Assembly (NCBI GenBank): GCA_007117255.1
Contig: SKGU01000374.1
Coordinates: 1-14,340 of the forward strand
Source: Natronohydrobacter sp.
GTDB lineage: Bacteria; Pseudomonadota; Alphaproteobacteria; Rhodobacterales; Rhodobacteraceae
Length of the DNA stretch: 14,340 nt
Direction of reading: 5' to 3'
The position numbers were made by a program, and so were the translations under genes. Shown here piece by piece: positions 5,761-13,396 of the stretch (within the stretch, counting starts at the first letter, position 1; every line of letters begins with the position of its first letter). A model generated the notes under the pieces. It was given only the letters and a program-made list of their open reading frames with translations, was not told the origin of the DNA and did not search any database.

Positions 5761-7242
5761 TTGGAAGACGACAGCCATCTTGCAGGTGATCTTCTGATCC
5801 GTAACGCCACGCTGCATGGCGGTGATGGAGCGCCGCCAGTGCAGGGCGATCTTGCGGTATGCGATGGCCAAATCCTGGCAGTTGGCTCAGGGCTACAGGG
5901 GCGCTTTGGCCAGATCATCGATGGGACCGGTCTGGCGCTGGCTCCGGGTTTCATTGATGTGCACACGCATGATGATGCAATTGCCCTGGAGCAGGGCGCA
6001 ATGCTGTCGAAGCTCAGTCAGGGGGTGACGACAGTGGTAACTGGCAATTGCGGCGTCAGTCTGGCGCCTGAATTGCCGAAGGATCTTTCGGAGCAGGTGC
6101 CGCCTCTCGATCTGCTTGGCGGGCTCGATGCGTTTTCTTACCCACGGTTCGCAGATTACATCACTGCCCTTCGCGCGGCGGGGCCAGATATGAATGTGGT
6201 TCCGCTTGTCGGTCACACGGTGCTGCGCGTGCGTGCCATGGGTGCTGACCTGAACCGACCCGCGACATCGGCCGAGATAGCCGCTATGCGTTCTGACTTG
6301 CTGGACGCGCTTGCGGCGGGAGCAGTTGGTCTATCCACCGGGCTTGCCTATCCGCCGGCGCGATTTGCAACCACCGAAGAGATTGCCACACTGGTTGCCG
6401 ATGTCGCGCAGGCGGGGCGGTTGTGGACTACCCATATGCGCGACGAACGCAGCGGTGTTGTTTCGGCCGTTGCGGAAACGCTTGATATTGCGCGCCGGAC
6501 TGGGGCGCGTGTGCTGATATCGCATCACAAATGCTGCGGTGATGCCGCGTTCGGGCTGTCTCGGACCACGCTCGAAATGATCGCTGAAGCGCGTCGTACC
6601 ATGGATGTGGACCTCGATGTTTACCCCTACACTGCGTCGTCAACTGTCCTGAACCCGGTTTTCGCGCGTGACAGCCACCGCGTCACGGTGAGTTGGTCGG
6701 ACAGTCATCCAGAAGCGGTGGGTCGTGACCTGCATGAAATCGCTGCCGACTGGGGTTTGTCCGAGGCAGAGACGCTGGACCGACTGAAACCCGGAGGCGC
6801 GATTTATCATCAGATGGATGAGGCTGATCTGCGCCATATTCTGGCCTTTGGGCCGTCGCTGATTGGCTCGGATGGGTTGCCGCGTGACCGGCGACCGCAT
6901 CCGCGTCTATGGGGCAGCTTTCCGCGTGTTCTGGGCCATTATGCCCGTGATGAAGGGCTTTTCCCGCTCGAAACAGCCATTGCCAAGATGACCGGTCAGA
7001 CGGCGGACGCGCTGCAATTGCGTAATCGCGGGCGGCTGGTGCCGGGATATGTGGCGGATCTGGTGATGTTCGATCCGAAAACAGTGGCAGACGCCGCGAC
7101 CTACGCGGACCCGATATGCCTGAGTCTGGGCATTGAACGCGTCTGGATTGGCGGACAACTCGCTTATGCCGAAGGCGTGGCCCGATGCAACGGCCTTGGT
7201 CAGACCCTTGCCGCGACCCCTTCTACGGAGGCCGTGGCGTGA
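5761..7242 (+). CDS. N-acyl-D-amino-acid deacylase (D-aminoacylase, amidohydrolase family)
   Basis: This zinc-dependent cytoplasmic enzyme hydrolyses N-acyl-D-amino acids to the free D-amino acid and a carboxylate. The 493-residue length fits the family. Visible motifs are PGFIDVHTHDD (His68, His70), TGNCGVS (Cys97, the unusual Cys metal ligand), WTTHMRDE (His225), ISHHKC (His255) and IGSDGLP (Asp371). These match the Cys96, His220, His250 and Asp366 set of the Alcaligenes D-aminoacylase with a small offset. The C-terminus has the usual GRLVPGYVADLVMFDP strand. The start is a TTG at 5761, preceded by GGGAG (5750-5754) with a six-base gap; there is no in-frame ATG or GTG between the upstream stop at 5722 and this codon. 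It is the first gene of the operon, 56 bases before the binding-protein gene. D-glutamate- or D-aspartate-specific forms cannot be told apart here. Confidence 0.92.
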   Translation: MEDDSHLAGDLLIRNATLHGGDGAPPVQGDLAVCDGQILAVGSGLQGRFGQIIDGTGLALAPGFIDVHTHDDAIALEQGAMLSKLSQGVTTVVTGNCGVSLAPELPKDLSEQVPPLDLLGGLDAFSYPRFADYITALRAAGPDMNVVPLVGHTVLRVRAMGADLNRPATSAEIAAMRSDLLDALAAGAVGLSTGLAYPPARFATTEEIATLVADVAQAGRLWTTHMRDERSGVVSAVAETLDIARRTGARVLISHHKCCGDAAFGLSRTTLEMIAEARRTMDVDLDVYPYTASSTVLNPVFARDSHRVTVSWSDSHPEAVGRDLHEIAADWGLSEAETLDRLKPGGAIYHQMDEADLRHILAFGPSLIGSDGLPRDRRPHPRLWGSFPRVLGHYARDEGLFPLETAIAKMTGQTADALQLRNRGRLVPGYVADLVMFDPKTVADAATYADPICLSLGIERVWIGGQLAYAEGVARCNGLGQTLAATPSTEAVA

Positions 7243-7298
7243 CCCGTAAAGACCCAAAGAGAACGACCCCGCGAAACAACATGGAAAGGAGACAGGGA

Positions 7299-8867
7299 AT
7301 GAAGGTACGGAAAACACTTGCCCTGCCATCCCGTGCAACGCTGCTGGGCAGCGCGTTCGTGATGGCCGGATTGCCCGCCATGGCGGGCGGAGATCTCATC
7401 TGGGCGCGCTATGGGGATATCGACAGTCTGGATCCTCACCGTGCCACCTCGACCTTGTCGATGCAGGTATGGGACCAGATTTATGACACGCTTCTTGCCT
7501 TTGACGAGGATGGCGTCGCACGGCCAAATCTGGCTGAAAGCTGGGAGGTGAGCGAAGACGGATTGTCCTACACCTTCACCTTGCAGGAGGGCGTGATCTG
7601 CCATGACGGCACCGCGTTCGGTGCTGAGGACGTCAAGTTTACCATTGACCGCGCATTTGGCGATAATCCCAGCCTGACACGCACAAGCTGGGGACCGATC
7701 ACGGGTGTCGAGGTGGTGGACGACTTGGTCGTAACGGTTTCGCTCGACAGCACCTTTGGTGCTTTCCTGCCGTTCCTTGCTGACAGCTTCTCGTCCATTG
7801 TCTGCGCTTCGAACGCCGACGCGACGGATTTCGGCACCCGCACCGCCATCGGCACGGGGCCTTTCAAGCTGGTCAGCTGGGTGCAGGGCGACGAAGCGGT
7901 ATTGGAGCGCAATGACGACTATCGCAATTTCGGCAAACCTGTCGAGAATGCGGGCCCGGTTCATATTGACCGACTGATCGTGCGCACGATCCCGGAACCC
8001 CAGACGCGGCTGGCGGCCCTGCGCACCGGCGAGGCACATATCGCCGAGCCGCCATTTGACGATATCCCCGACATTCAGGCCAGTGATGAATTGAACCTCG
8101 TGGTGGCCGAAAACACTGGTCAGAACGTGTTCTGGCAATACACAGTTTCGCGCGCGCCCTTTGACGATATCCGTGCCCGTCAGGCTGTGGCCCACGCCAC
8201 CGACCCAGAAATGGCGATCGAGATCGTCTATGGCGGCACCAATCAGCGTGAATGGTGCCCAATCGCTGCTGGTGTGTTCGGCAATGACCAGGAGTTCTGC
8301 GCACAATACGGCTATCCGTATGATCCTGATCGCGCGCGTGAATTGCTGGCGGAAATGGGTTATGGCCCCGGAAATCCGCTGGAAACCACGATGTATGTCT
8401 GGACCGGTGGAAACCGCCACATTCTGGCAGAGATCTTTCAGGCGCAGCTTGCTGATGTCGGCATCCAGGCCTCAATCGAGATCATGGATATCGGCACCAT
8501 GAATGCCCGTGTGCGCGAAGACAACGAGCGCACAGGCACTGACGCGCCCGGTACTTTCAACATGATGACCTGGGGCTGGTACGATCCTGACATCCTGTTC
8601 GCGCTTTGGCATCAGGGCGGAGCCTATGCTGGCTATCAGTCCGACGAACTGGACGCGATGCTGGAGTTGACGCGCGAATTGACCGATGAGGACGCGCGCT
8701 TGGCGGCCGTACAGGACGTGATCCGCTACCTGATGACCAACGCTATCCATGTTGGCCTGTATACGCCGGGATGGGAGTGGATCTTTGCCCTGCGTCCAGA
8801 AGTCGAGGGTTTCAAGGTCGGTGCGTTCCTGCACCCGATGTTCCAGGACGTACGCCTGACCGATTGA
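7299..8867 (+). CDS. ABC transporter periplasmic substrate-binding protein, family 5 (peptide/opine type)
   Basis: This protein captures the substrate in the periplasm and delivers it to the permeases encoded downstream. The 522-residue product has a signal peptide (MKVRKTLALPSRATLLGSAF, then AMA and cleavage near residue 30). The mature protein shows the SBP_bac_5 pattern: DSLDPHRATSTLSMQVWDQI, LAESWEVSEDGLSYTFTL, AEDVKFTIDRA and GTGPFKLVSW. The ATG at 7299 has AAAGGAG at 7285-7291, seven bases away; the frame opens upstream at 7185 but that part overlaps the deacylase gene. Four Cys are seen in the mature part, two of them close together (EWCP and EFCA), and could form disulphides. Family 5 covers di- and oligopeptides, opines, glutathione and nickel. 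Flanking D-aminoacylase and carbamoylase genes suggest N-blocked D-amino acids or D-residue peptides. Confidence 0.9.
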   Translation: MKVRKTLALPSRATLLGSAFVMAGLPAMAGGDLIWARYGDIDSLDPHRATSTLSMQVWDQIYDTLLAFDEDGVARPNLAESWEVSEDGLSYTFTLQEGVICHDGTAFGAEDVKFTIDRAFGDNPSLTRTSWGPITGVEVVDDLVVTVSLDSTFGAFLPFLADSFSSIVCASNADATDFGTRTAIGTGPFKLVSWVQGDEAVLERNDDYRNFGKPVENAGPVHIDRLIVRTIPEPQTRLAALRTGEAHIAEPPFDDIPDIQASDELNLVVAENTGQNVFWQYTVSRAPFDDIRARQAVAHATDPEMAIEIVYGGTNQREWCPIAAGVFGNDQEFCAQYGYPYDPDRARELLAEMGYGPGNPLETTMYVWTGGNRHILAEIFQAQLADVGIQASIEIMDIGTMNARVREDNERTGTDAPGTFNMMTWGWYDPDILFALWHQGGAYAGYQSDELDAMLELTRELTDEDARLAAVQDVIRYLMTNAIHVGLYTPGWEWIFALRPEVEGFKVGAFLHPMFQDVRLTD

Positions 8868-8875
8868 CCGACACA

Positions 8876-8903
8876 GCCCGGTCGCCATGGCTGGCGACCG
8901 GGC
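8876..8903 (+). promoter_or_regulatory. Strong intercistronic hairpin between the binding-protein and permease genes
   Basis: A perfect G+C-rich 11-bp stem (GCCCGGTCGCC / GGCGACCGGGC, 8876-8886 with 8893-8903) begins eight bases after the binding-protein stop. The loop ATGGCT can close one more A-T pair, giving 12 bp and a TGGC tetraloop. Only a short ATTT follows, so it is unlikely to be a full terminator. In importer operons such hairpins protect the upstream binding-protein mRNA and lower permease expression, as known for malE-malF. The same role is inferred here. Confidence 0.75.
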
Positions 8904-8934
8904 ATTTCCAGTGACGAAACCAGGAGCTTGCACA

Positions 8935-9858
8935 ATGCTGCGCTTCATCGCCCAGCGACTTTTCGCCGCCTTGATCACGATATGGATCGCCACGATTGCG
9001 GTGACCCTGCTGATCCATCTGGTGCCGGGCGACCCTGTGCGGATCATGTATGCGGGGTTTCAGACAACCGAGGCCGAGATCGAAGCGATCCGCCAGCGGT
9101 TGGGGCTGGATCAACCGGTCTGGCGTCAGTATTTCATGTATCTTGGCCGGGTTCTGCAAGGTGATCTGGGCCATTCCATCGTTGGCAGTCAACCCGTGCT
9201 GGACACTTTGCTGCAGCGGTTCCCGGCGACACTGGCGCTGACGGTGTCTGCGTTGATCATCGCAGTCGTTGTGGGCGGTACGCTGGGCTTCTTTGCTGCG
9301 TATCGTCGGGGCACGGTGTGGGATTTCGGGGCCATGACACTGGCCATCGTCGGGGTGTCCATGCCACATTTCTGGCTGGGACTTCTACTGCTGTTTCTGT
9401 TTTCGATGACGCTGGGCTGGTTGCCGGTCGGGGGCAGTGGCTGGCGCAATCTTATTCTGCCCGCGCTGACGCTGGGGCTCGCGACTGGCGCAGTGATTGC
9501 ACGGCTGACGCGCTCGGCGATGATCGACATCTTCGATCAGGATTTTGTTCGCACGGCCCATGCCAAGGGTCTGCCCAAGACACTGGTGCTCTATCGCCAT
9601 GCTTTGCGTTCGGGGCTTGTCCCCATCGTTTCGATGCTTGGGCTGCAATTTGCCTATCTGATGGGTGGCGCCATCGTGATCGAGAATGTCTTTGCCTGGA
9701 ACGGTGTGGGGCGCCTGGCGATTCAGGCCGTGTTCGCGCGTGACTACCCATTGATTCAGGGCTTTATCCTGTTCTTTGCGACGGTCGTTGCGTTGGTGTC
9801 GGTCATCATCGATGTGACTTATGCGCTGCTTGATCCGCGCATCCGGTATGGCACATGA
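8935..9858 (+). CDS. ABC transporter permease, DppB/OppB type
   Basis: This is one of two inner-membrane subunits that form the import channel. The 307-residue product has the N-terminal helix RFIAQRLFAALITIWIATIA, the family signature LIHLVPGDPVRIM, a periplasmic loop with LGLDQPVWRQYFMYL and GDLGHSI, then about five further membrane helices. The EAA-type coupling loop reads RTAHAKGLPKTLVLYRHALR, where the ATPase docks. The start is ATG at 8935, with CAGGAG (8921-8926) eight bases upstream. An earlier in-frame ATG at 8887 falls inside the hairpin loop and has no ribosome site, so it is not used. The gene overlaps the next permease gene as ATGA. Confidence 0.92.
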   Translation: MLRFIAQRLFAALITIWIATIAVTLLIHLVPGDPVRIMYAGFQTTEAEIEAIRQRLGLDQPVWRQYFMYLGRVLQGDLGHSIVGSQPVLDTLLQRFPATLALTVSALIIAVVVGGTLGFFAAYRRGTVWDFGAMTLAIVGVSMPHFWLGLLLLFLFSMTLGWLPVGGSGWRNLILPALTLGLATGAVIARLTRSAMIDIFDQDFVRTAHAKGLPKTLVLYRHALRSGLVPIVSMLGLQFAYLMGGAIVIENVFAWNGVGRLAIQAVFARDYPLIQGFILFFATVVALVSVIIDVTYALLDPRIRYGT

Positions 9859-10733
9859 GCGCCCCGGCTGAACCTCTCGCCGCTGAGGCTCGCGTTGCGC
9901 CACGTCGCGTTTTGTGGGCGCTGCTGCGCAGCCCATCAGGCGCGGTGGGTCTGGCAATCGTGCTGCTGCTGATCGTGGTGGCGCTGCTGGCACCGGCGAT
10001 TGCACCCTACGATCCCTATCGAATGGCATCAGGGCCGCGGCTGGCGGCACCTTCATGGGACCACTGGATGGGCACCGACCAGTTGGGGCGGGACGTGTTC
10101 TCGCGCGTGGTCTACGGCTCGCGGCTGACGTTGATGATCGGCACAATAGCCGTGGGAATATCACTGACCGCAGGATTGTTGCTGGGCCTGATTGCAGGCT
10201 ATGCCGGTGGCTGGCCAGAGCGCATTCTGATGCGGTTGGTTGATGTTGTGTTCAGCTTCACAGAGATTGTCATCGCGCTGGCATGTCTTGCCATTCTCGG
10301 CGTGGGGCTGATCAACGCGATGATTGCCATCGGGATTGCCTCGATCCCATTTTACGCCCGGATCACTCATTCGGTCGTGCTGGTCGAGAAGAACAAGCCC
10401 TATTTCGAGGCCGCCATTGCTGCTGGTGCCTCGCATCTGCGGCTGATCTTTCTGCACTTGCTGCCTAATGTGATCCCTACGCTGATCGTGGTTGGCACAT
10501 TGGGGGTATCCACCGCTGTTCTGGCTGCGGCGGGGCTGTCCTTTCTGGGGCTGGGGGCGCAGCCGCCACAACCGGAATGGGGGTTCATGCTGTCGTCGTC
10601 GCGCGATTTGATCAGCCGCGCGCCCTGGATGATGATCTTTCCCGGTCTTGCGATTGCGATCACGGTGCTGGGATTCAACCTGTTGGGTGACGGGGTGCGC
10701 GAAGTACTTGACCCCCGACAGAGGGCACGATGA
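9855..10733 (+). CDS. ABC transporter permease, DppC/OppC type
   Basis: This is the second channel subunit, pairing with the DppB-type protein encoded just upstream. The 292-residue product has a cytoplasmic N-terminal tail (to about 28), a first helix VGLAIVLLLIVVALLAPAIA, the family motif APYDPYRM, and HWMGTDQLGRDVFSRVVYGS, which is highly typical of OppC/DppC. A cluster of helices follows, and the EAA-type loop FEAAIAAGASHLRLIFLHLL contacts the ATPase. The C-terminus GDGVREVLDPRQR is also typical. The start is in an ATGA overlap with the upstream gene, and the end overlaps the ATPase gene in the same way, so the three proteins are translationally coupled. Confidence 0.93.
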   Translation: MSAPAEPLAAEARVAPRRVLWALLRSPSGAVGLAIVLLLIVVALLAPAIAPYDPYRMASGPRLAAPSWDHWMGTDQLGRDVFSRVVYGSRLTLMIGTIAVGISLTAGLLLGLIAGYAGGWPERILMRLVDVVFSFTEIVIALACLAILGVGLINAMIAIGIASIPFYARITHSVVLVEKNKPYFEAAIAAGASHLRLIFLHLLPNVIPTLIVVGTLGVSTAVLAAAGLSFLGLGAQPPQPEWGFMLSSSRDLISRAPWMMIFPGLAIAITVLGFNLLGDGVREVLDPRQRAR

Positions 10734-12445
10734 GCGGGCCGCTGCTGAAGGTCCGCGACCTGAGCGTCGCCTTCGGCCCTGTGCAGGCGGTGGACGGGCT
10801 GTCCTACCATTTGCATGCGGGTGAAACGCTGGCTATCGTCGGCGAGAGCGGGTCGGGTAAGAGCGTGTCCTCCATGGCGCTGCTGGGGTTACTCCCGCAG
10901 CGCAGCGCGCGTATCACGCAGGGTGAGGCGATTTTCGAAGGCCAGAACCTGTTGCGGATGTCCGAACGTGAACAGCGACGCATCCGTGGCAATCGGATCG
11001 CCATGATCTTTCAGGAGCCCATGACCTCGCTGACGCCTGTCTTGCGCATCGGACAGCAACTGACCGAGGCCCTGACCGAGCATCGCGGTTTGAGCCAGCG
11101 AGCGGCCCGCGACAAGGCACTGGAAATGCTCAGGCTGGTGGATCTCTCTGATCCGCCACGCCGGATGCTCCAGTTCCCGCATGAATTGTCAGGGGGTATG
11201 CGCCAGCGGGTGATGATTGCCATGGCCATGGCGCTGGAGCCCGATATCCTGATTGCGGATGAGCCGACAACGGCTTTGGATGTGACAGTTCAGGCAGAAA
11301 TTCTGGACCTGATGCGTGATGTTCAGGCGCGTTTCGGTACTGCGATTTTGCTGATTACTCACGATATGGGGGTCGTCGCAGAAATGGCCGACCGGGTGGT
11401 GGTCATGCATCGCGGCAAGAAGGTCGAGGAAGGGCCAGTCAAGACGATCTTTAACAACCCAAGGGCCGATTACACTGCGTCACTTCTGGCCGCAGTGCCG
11501 CGTCTGGGAGCCCGCAGTGCCGAGGATGGGCCAAGACCGATCATCGCGCAGCCCGCCCAGCCTGGCGAGGTGGTGCTGCATGCTGAGGGCATGTGCAAGC
11601 AGTTCGCCGGACGCGGAAGCCTGTTCGGGCGGTCCAGCGGCACTGTCGCAATGAAGGATGTCGGTTTTTCCGTGCGCGCGGGTGAGACGCTTGCGCTGGT
11701 GGGCGAAAGCGGGTCCGGAAAGTCGACCTCCGGTCGTGCTGTGCTGCGGTTGCTGGAAATTGATTCGGGACGCATCGCACTTGAAGGCGAGGATATGCGC
11801 GCCCTGTCGTCCCGCAGTCTGCGAAAGGCACGCCGGGCGATGCAGATGGTGTTCCAGGACCCCTTTGCCGCGCTCAATCCGAGGATCAGCATTGGTCGAC
11901 TGATCGCTGAACCCATGCTGATTCACGGAATTGCGCAGGGCAGCGAACTCGATGACCGTGTTGCCGCGCTGCTGCGCCGCGTCGGGCTTGAACCCGACCA
12001 TATGAAGCGCTTTGCTCACGAATTTTCAGGTGGGCAGCGTCAGCGCATCTGCATTGCCCGTGCCCTTTCGGTGGGGCCTAAGCTGATCGTAGCGGACGAA
12101 CCCACCTCGGCGCTGGATGTCTCGGTGCAGGCGCAGGTGCTGGAACTCATGCTGGAGTTGCAACAAACCATGGGGCTGGCCTATCTGTTCATCAGTCATG
12201 ACATGGCCGTGGTCGAGGAAATGGCACATCGCGTTGCTGTCATGCGTCAGGGTCGTATTGTCGAAATGGGCCCCAGACGGAATGTCCTGGATGCCCCCCG
12301 TCACCCCTATACGGGCGCTTTGTTGGCCGCTGTTCCCAAGCCTGACCCTGCTGCGCTGCGTCAGAAGCTGCCGCGCCTTAATCTGAAGGAGATACCCATG
12401 GGATCGCTCGTAGAAGTCGCCCCAAACCATTGGGTTGCGCAATGA
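10730..12445 (+). CDS. Fused ABC transporter ATPase, DppD and DppF domains in one chain
   Basis: The 571-residue protein supplies both nucleotide-binding domains that drive the importer. The first domain has Walker A GESGSGKS (38-45), signature LSGGMRQR (153-160) and Walker B ILIADEP with DEPTTALD. It ends in an oligopeptide-transporter tail (NNPRADYTASLLAAVPRLG). The second has Walker A GESGSGKS (325-332), FSGGQRQR (432-439), LIVADEPTSALD, and the tail HPYTGALLAAVPKPDP. Both domains keep the catalytic Glu and switch His (LLITHDMG and FISHDMAV), so both look active. The final stretch LVEVAPNHWVA is common in fused peptide-transporter ATPases of Proteobacteria. It begins with an ATGA overlap after the permease gene and ends with another into the unrecognised gene. 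Confidence 0.93.
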   Translation: MSGPLLKVRDLSVAFGPVQAVDGLSYHLHAGETLAIVGESGSGKSVSSMALLGLLPQRSARITQGEAIFEGQNLLRMSEREQRRIRGNRIAMIFQEPMTSLTPVLRIGQQLTEALTEHRGLSQRAARDKALEMLRLVDLSDPPRRMLQFPHELSGGMRQRVMIAMAMALEPDILIADEPTTALDVTVQAEILDLMRDVQARFGTAILLITHDMGVVAEMADRVVVMHRGKKVEEGPVKTIFNNPRADYTASLLAAVPRLGARSAEDGPRPIIAQPAQPGEVVLHAEGMCKQFAGRGSLFGRSSGTVAMKDVGFSVRAGETLALVGESGSGKSTSGRAVLRLLEIDSGRIALEGEDMRALSSRSLRKARRAMQMVFQDPFAALNPRISIGRLIAEPMLIHGIAQGSELDDRVAALLRRVGLEPDHMKRFAHEFSGGQRQRICIARALSVGPKLIVADEPTSALDVSVQAQVLELMLELQQTMGLAYLFISHDMAVVEEMAHRVAVMRQGRIVEMGPRRNVLDAPRHPYTGALLAAVPKPDPAALRQKLPRLNLKEIPMGSLVEVAPNHWVAQ

Positions 12446-13383
12446 CTGTGGGTATCGGCATTGCCGGACCGGGTGCAGGGCGCGCTGCGTTGGCCGCACT
12501 TCATATGGTCGAGCGCGTTGGTCGCGGAATGCTGGGGGGGTTCGTCAGTCTGGCGGCCCTAGATGCACGGGGCAACCTGCACCGCGCCGAAACAGGGCGT
12601 GGTGGGGCAGCGGCGCTTTTTGCGGGCGCAATGCCCGAAGAAATTGCCAATGCGCCCCGTGTGGCTCTTATATCTTCCGGCCCGGACCGGCTGCCGCCGC
12701 TCAGCCAGTTCACCCCGGCAACTGCGGGCCTGGCCTGTATCAGTGGTCATCGATTGCCGAACATGCCCGCAGTGCCGGGCGGTGAAGCGGTGAACGTGCT
12801 CGCGTTGACCGCTATCGCGCAAGGCGGTGCCGCCCAGGATGTGCTGGATTCGCTGCTTGCACGATACCCTCAGGCCGATGCGGGATTGATTGCTGTGACG
12901 GCTTCGGGCGAGGTGGCGATGGCCAATAGCGCTCTTGTCGCAAAACGAACAGATGCAGGTGCATTGATGACCTGTGACGCGGGCCTGAAAATCGCCATTT
13001 TGCACAACGCTATCTTTCCCGTGAAAGGGCTTGCCGAGATCGCGGCGGGTGCAGCGATCGACAGTTGTGTGCCTGCCGATGCGTATGATTTTGAAATCAG
13101 CCTGACCGCTGGGGTGCCCCTGAATGCGTCAGAGCAGACCGGTGTGGAAATCGATGGTGATGGCAGGGTGATCGGCATCAATGGGCTGCACAAAGGATGG
13201 TTGGAGCCAATCTGGCAAGGCGCAGCTGCAATGCGCGGCAGCCCGGTGCTGCGCGGTGGTCGCCAAATCGGAACGCTTGTGTCCGAGGCCTATTGCATCG
13301 CACATCACGGCGTTTTGCGAAGCTGCGATGGGTTGGCATCGGTTCGGCTACAGGTTCGCGCGACCGAAGCTTCAAGTCAGTAA
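12442..13383 (+). CDS. Unrecognised conserved-looking protein in the D-amino acid operon
   Basis: I cannot assign this 313-residue protein to a characterised family; it may belong to a DUF family (DUF6963 comes to mind, unverified). It opens with a Gly/Ala-rich stretch (VGIGIAGPGAGRAALAALH), followed by a repeated strand-like pattern (GMLGGFVSLAALDARGNLHR; GLIAVTASGEVAMANSALVA). Other visible motifs are SGHRLPNMPAVPGGEAVN, CDAGLKIAILHNAIFP, a conserved-looking Cys in EAYCIAHHG, and NGLHKGWLEPIW. No convincing signal peptide or membrane helix is visible, so it is probably cytoplasmic. The alternating glycine-rich strands and the ADAGLIAV/NSALVA pattern loosely recall N-terminal-nucleophile hydrolases, but this is weak. 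The ATG at 12442 overlaps the ATPase stop (ATGA), and the carbamoylase gene follows after 13 bases. This placement suggests an accessory hydrolase, racemase-like or substrate-processing role. Confidence 0.8.
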   Translation: MTVGIGIAGPGAGRAALAALHMVERVGRGMLGGFVSLAALDARGNLHRAETGRGGAAALFAGAMPEEIANAPRVALISSGPDRLPPLSQFTPATAGLACISGHRLPNMPAVPGGEAVNVLALTAIAQGGAAQDVLDSLLARYPQADAGLIAVTASGEVAMANSALVAKRTDAGALMTCDAGLKIAILHNAIFPVKGLAEIAAGAAIDSCVPADAYDFEISLTAGVPLNASEQTGVEIDGDGRVIGINGLHKGWLEPIWQGAAAMRGSPVLRGGRQIGTLVSEAYCIAHHGVLRSCDGLASVRLQVRATEASSQ

Positions 13384-13396
13384 ACGGAGGGAATTC

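Noticed and set aside
7200..8420. Long open frame of 406 codons on the minus strand
   Set aside because: It lies opposite the well-supported binding-protein gene, has no recognisable domains and is a typical shadow frame in G+C-rich coding DNA.
8887..8934. Upstream ATG for the DppB-type permease
   Set aside because: The ATG is in the hairpin loop without a ribosome site; CAGGAG before 8935 gives the standard N-terminus.
9385..10164. Minus-strand open frame of 259 codons across the permease genes
   Set aside because: Antisense to the conserved permease domains and of low-complexity Arg/Pro/Gln composition.
13181..13396. Upstream extension of the carbamoylase
   Set aside because: It overlaps the previous gene by about 200 bases, and GGAGG directly precedes the ATG at 13397, which gives the family's usual length.
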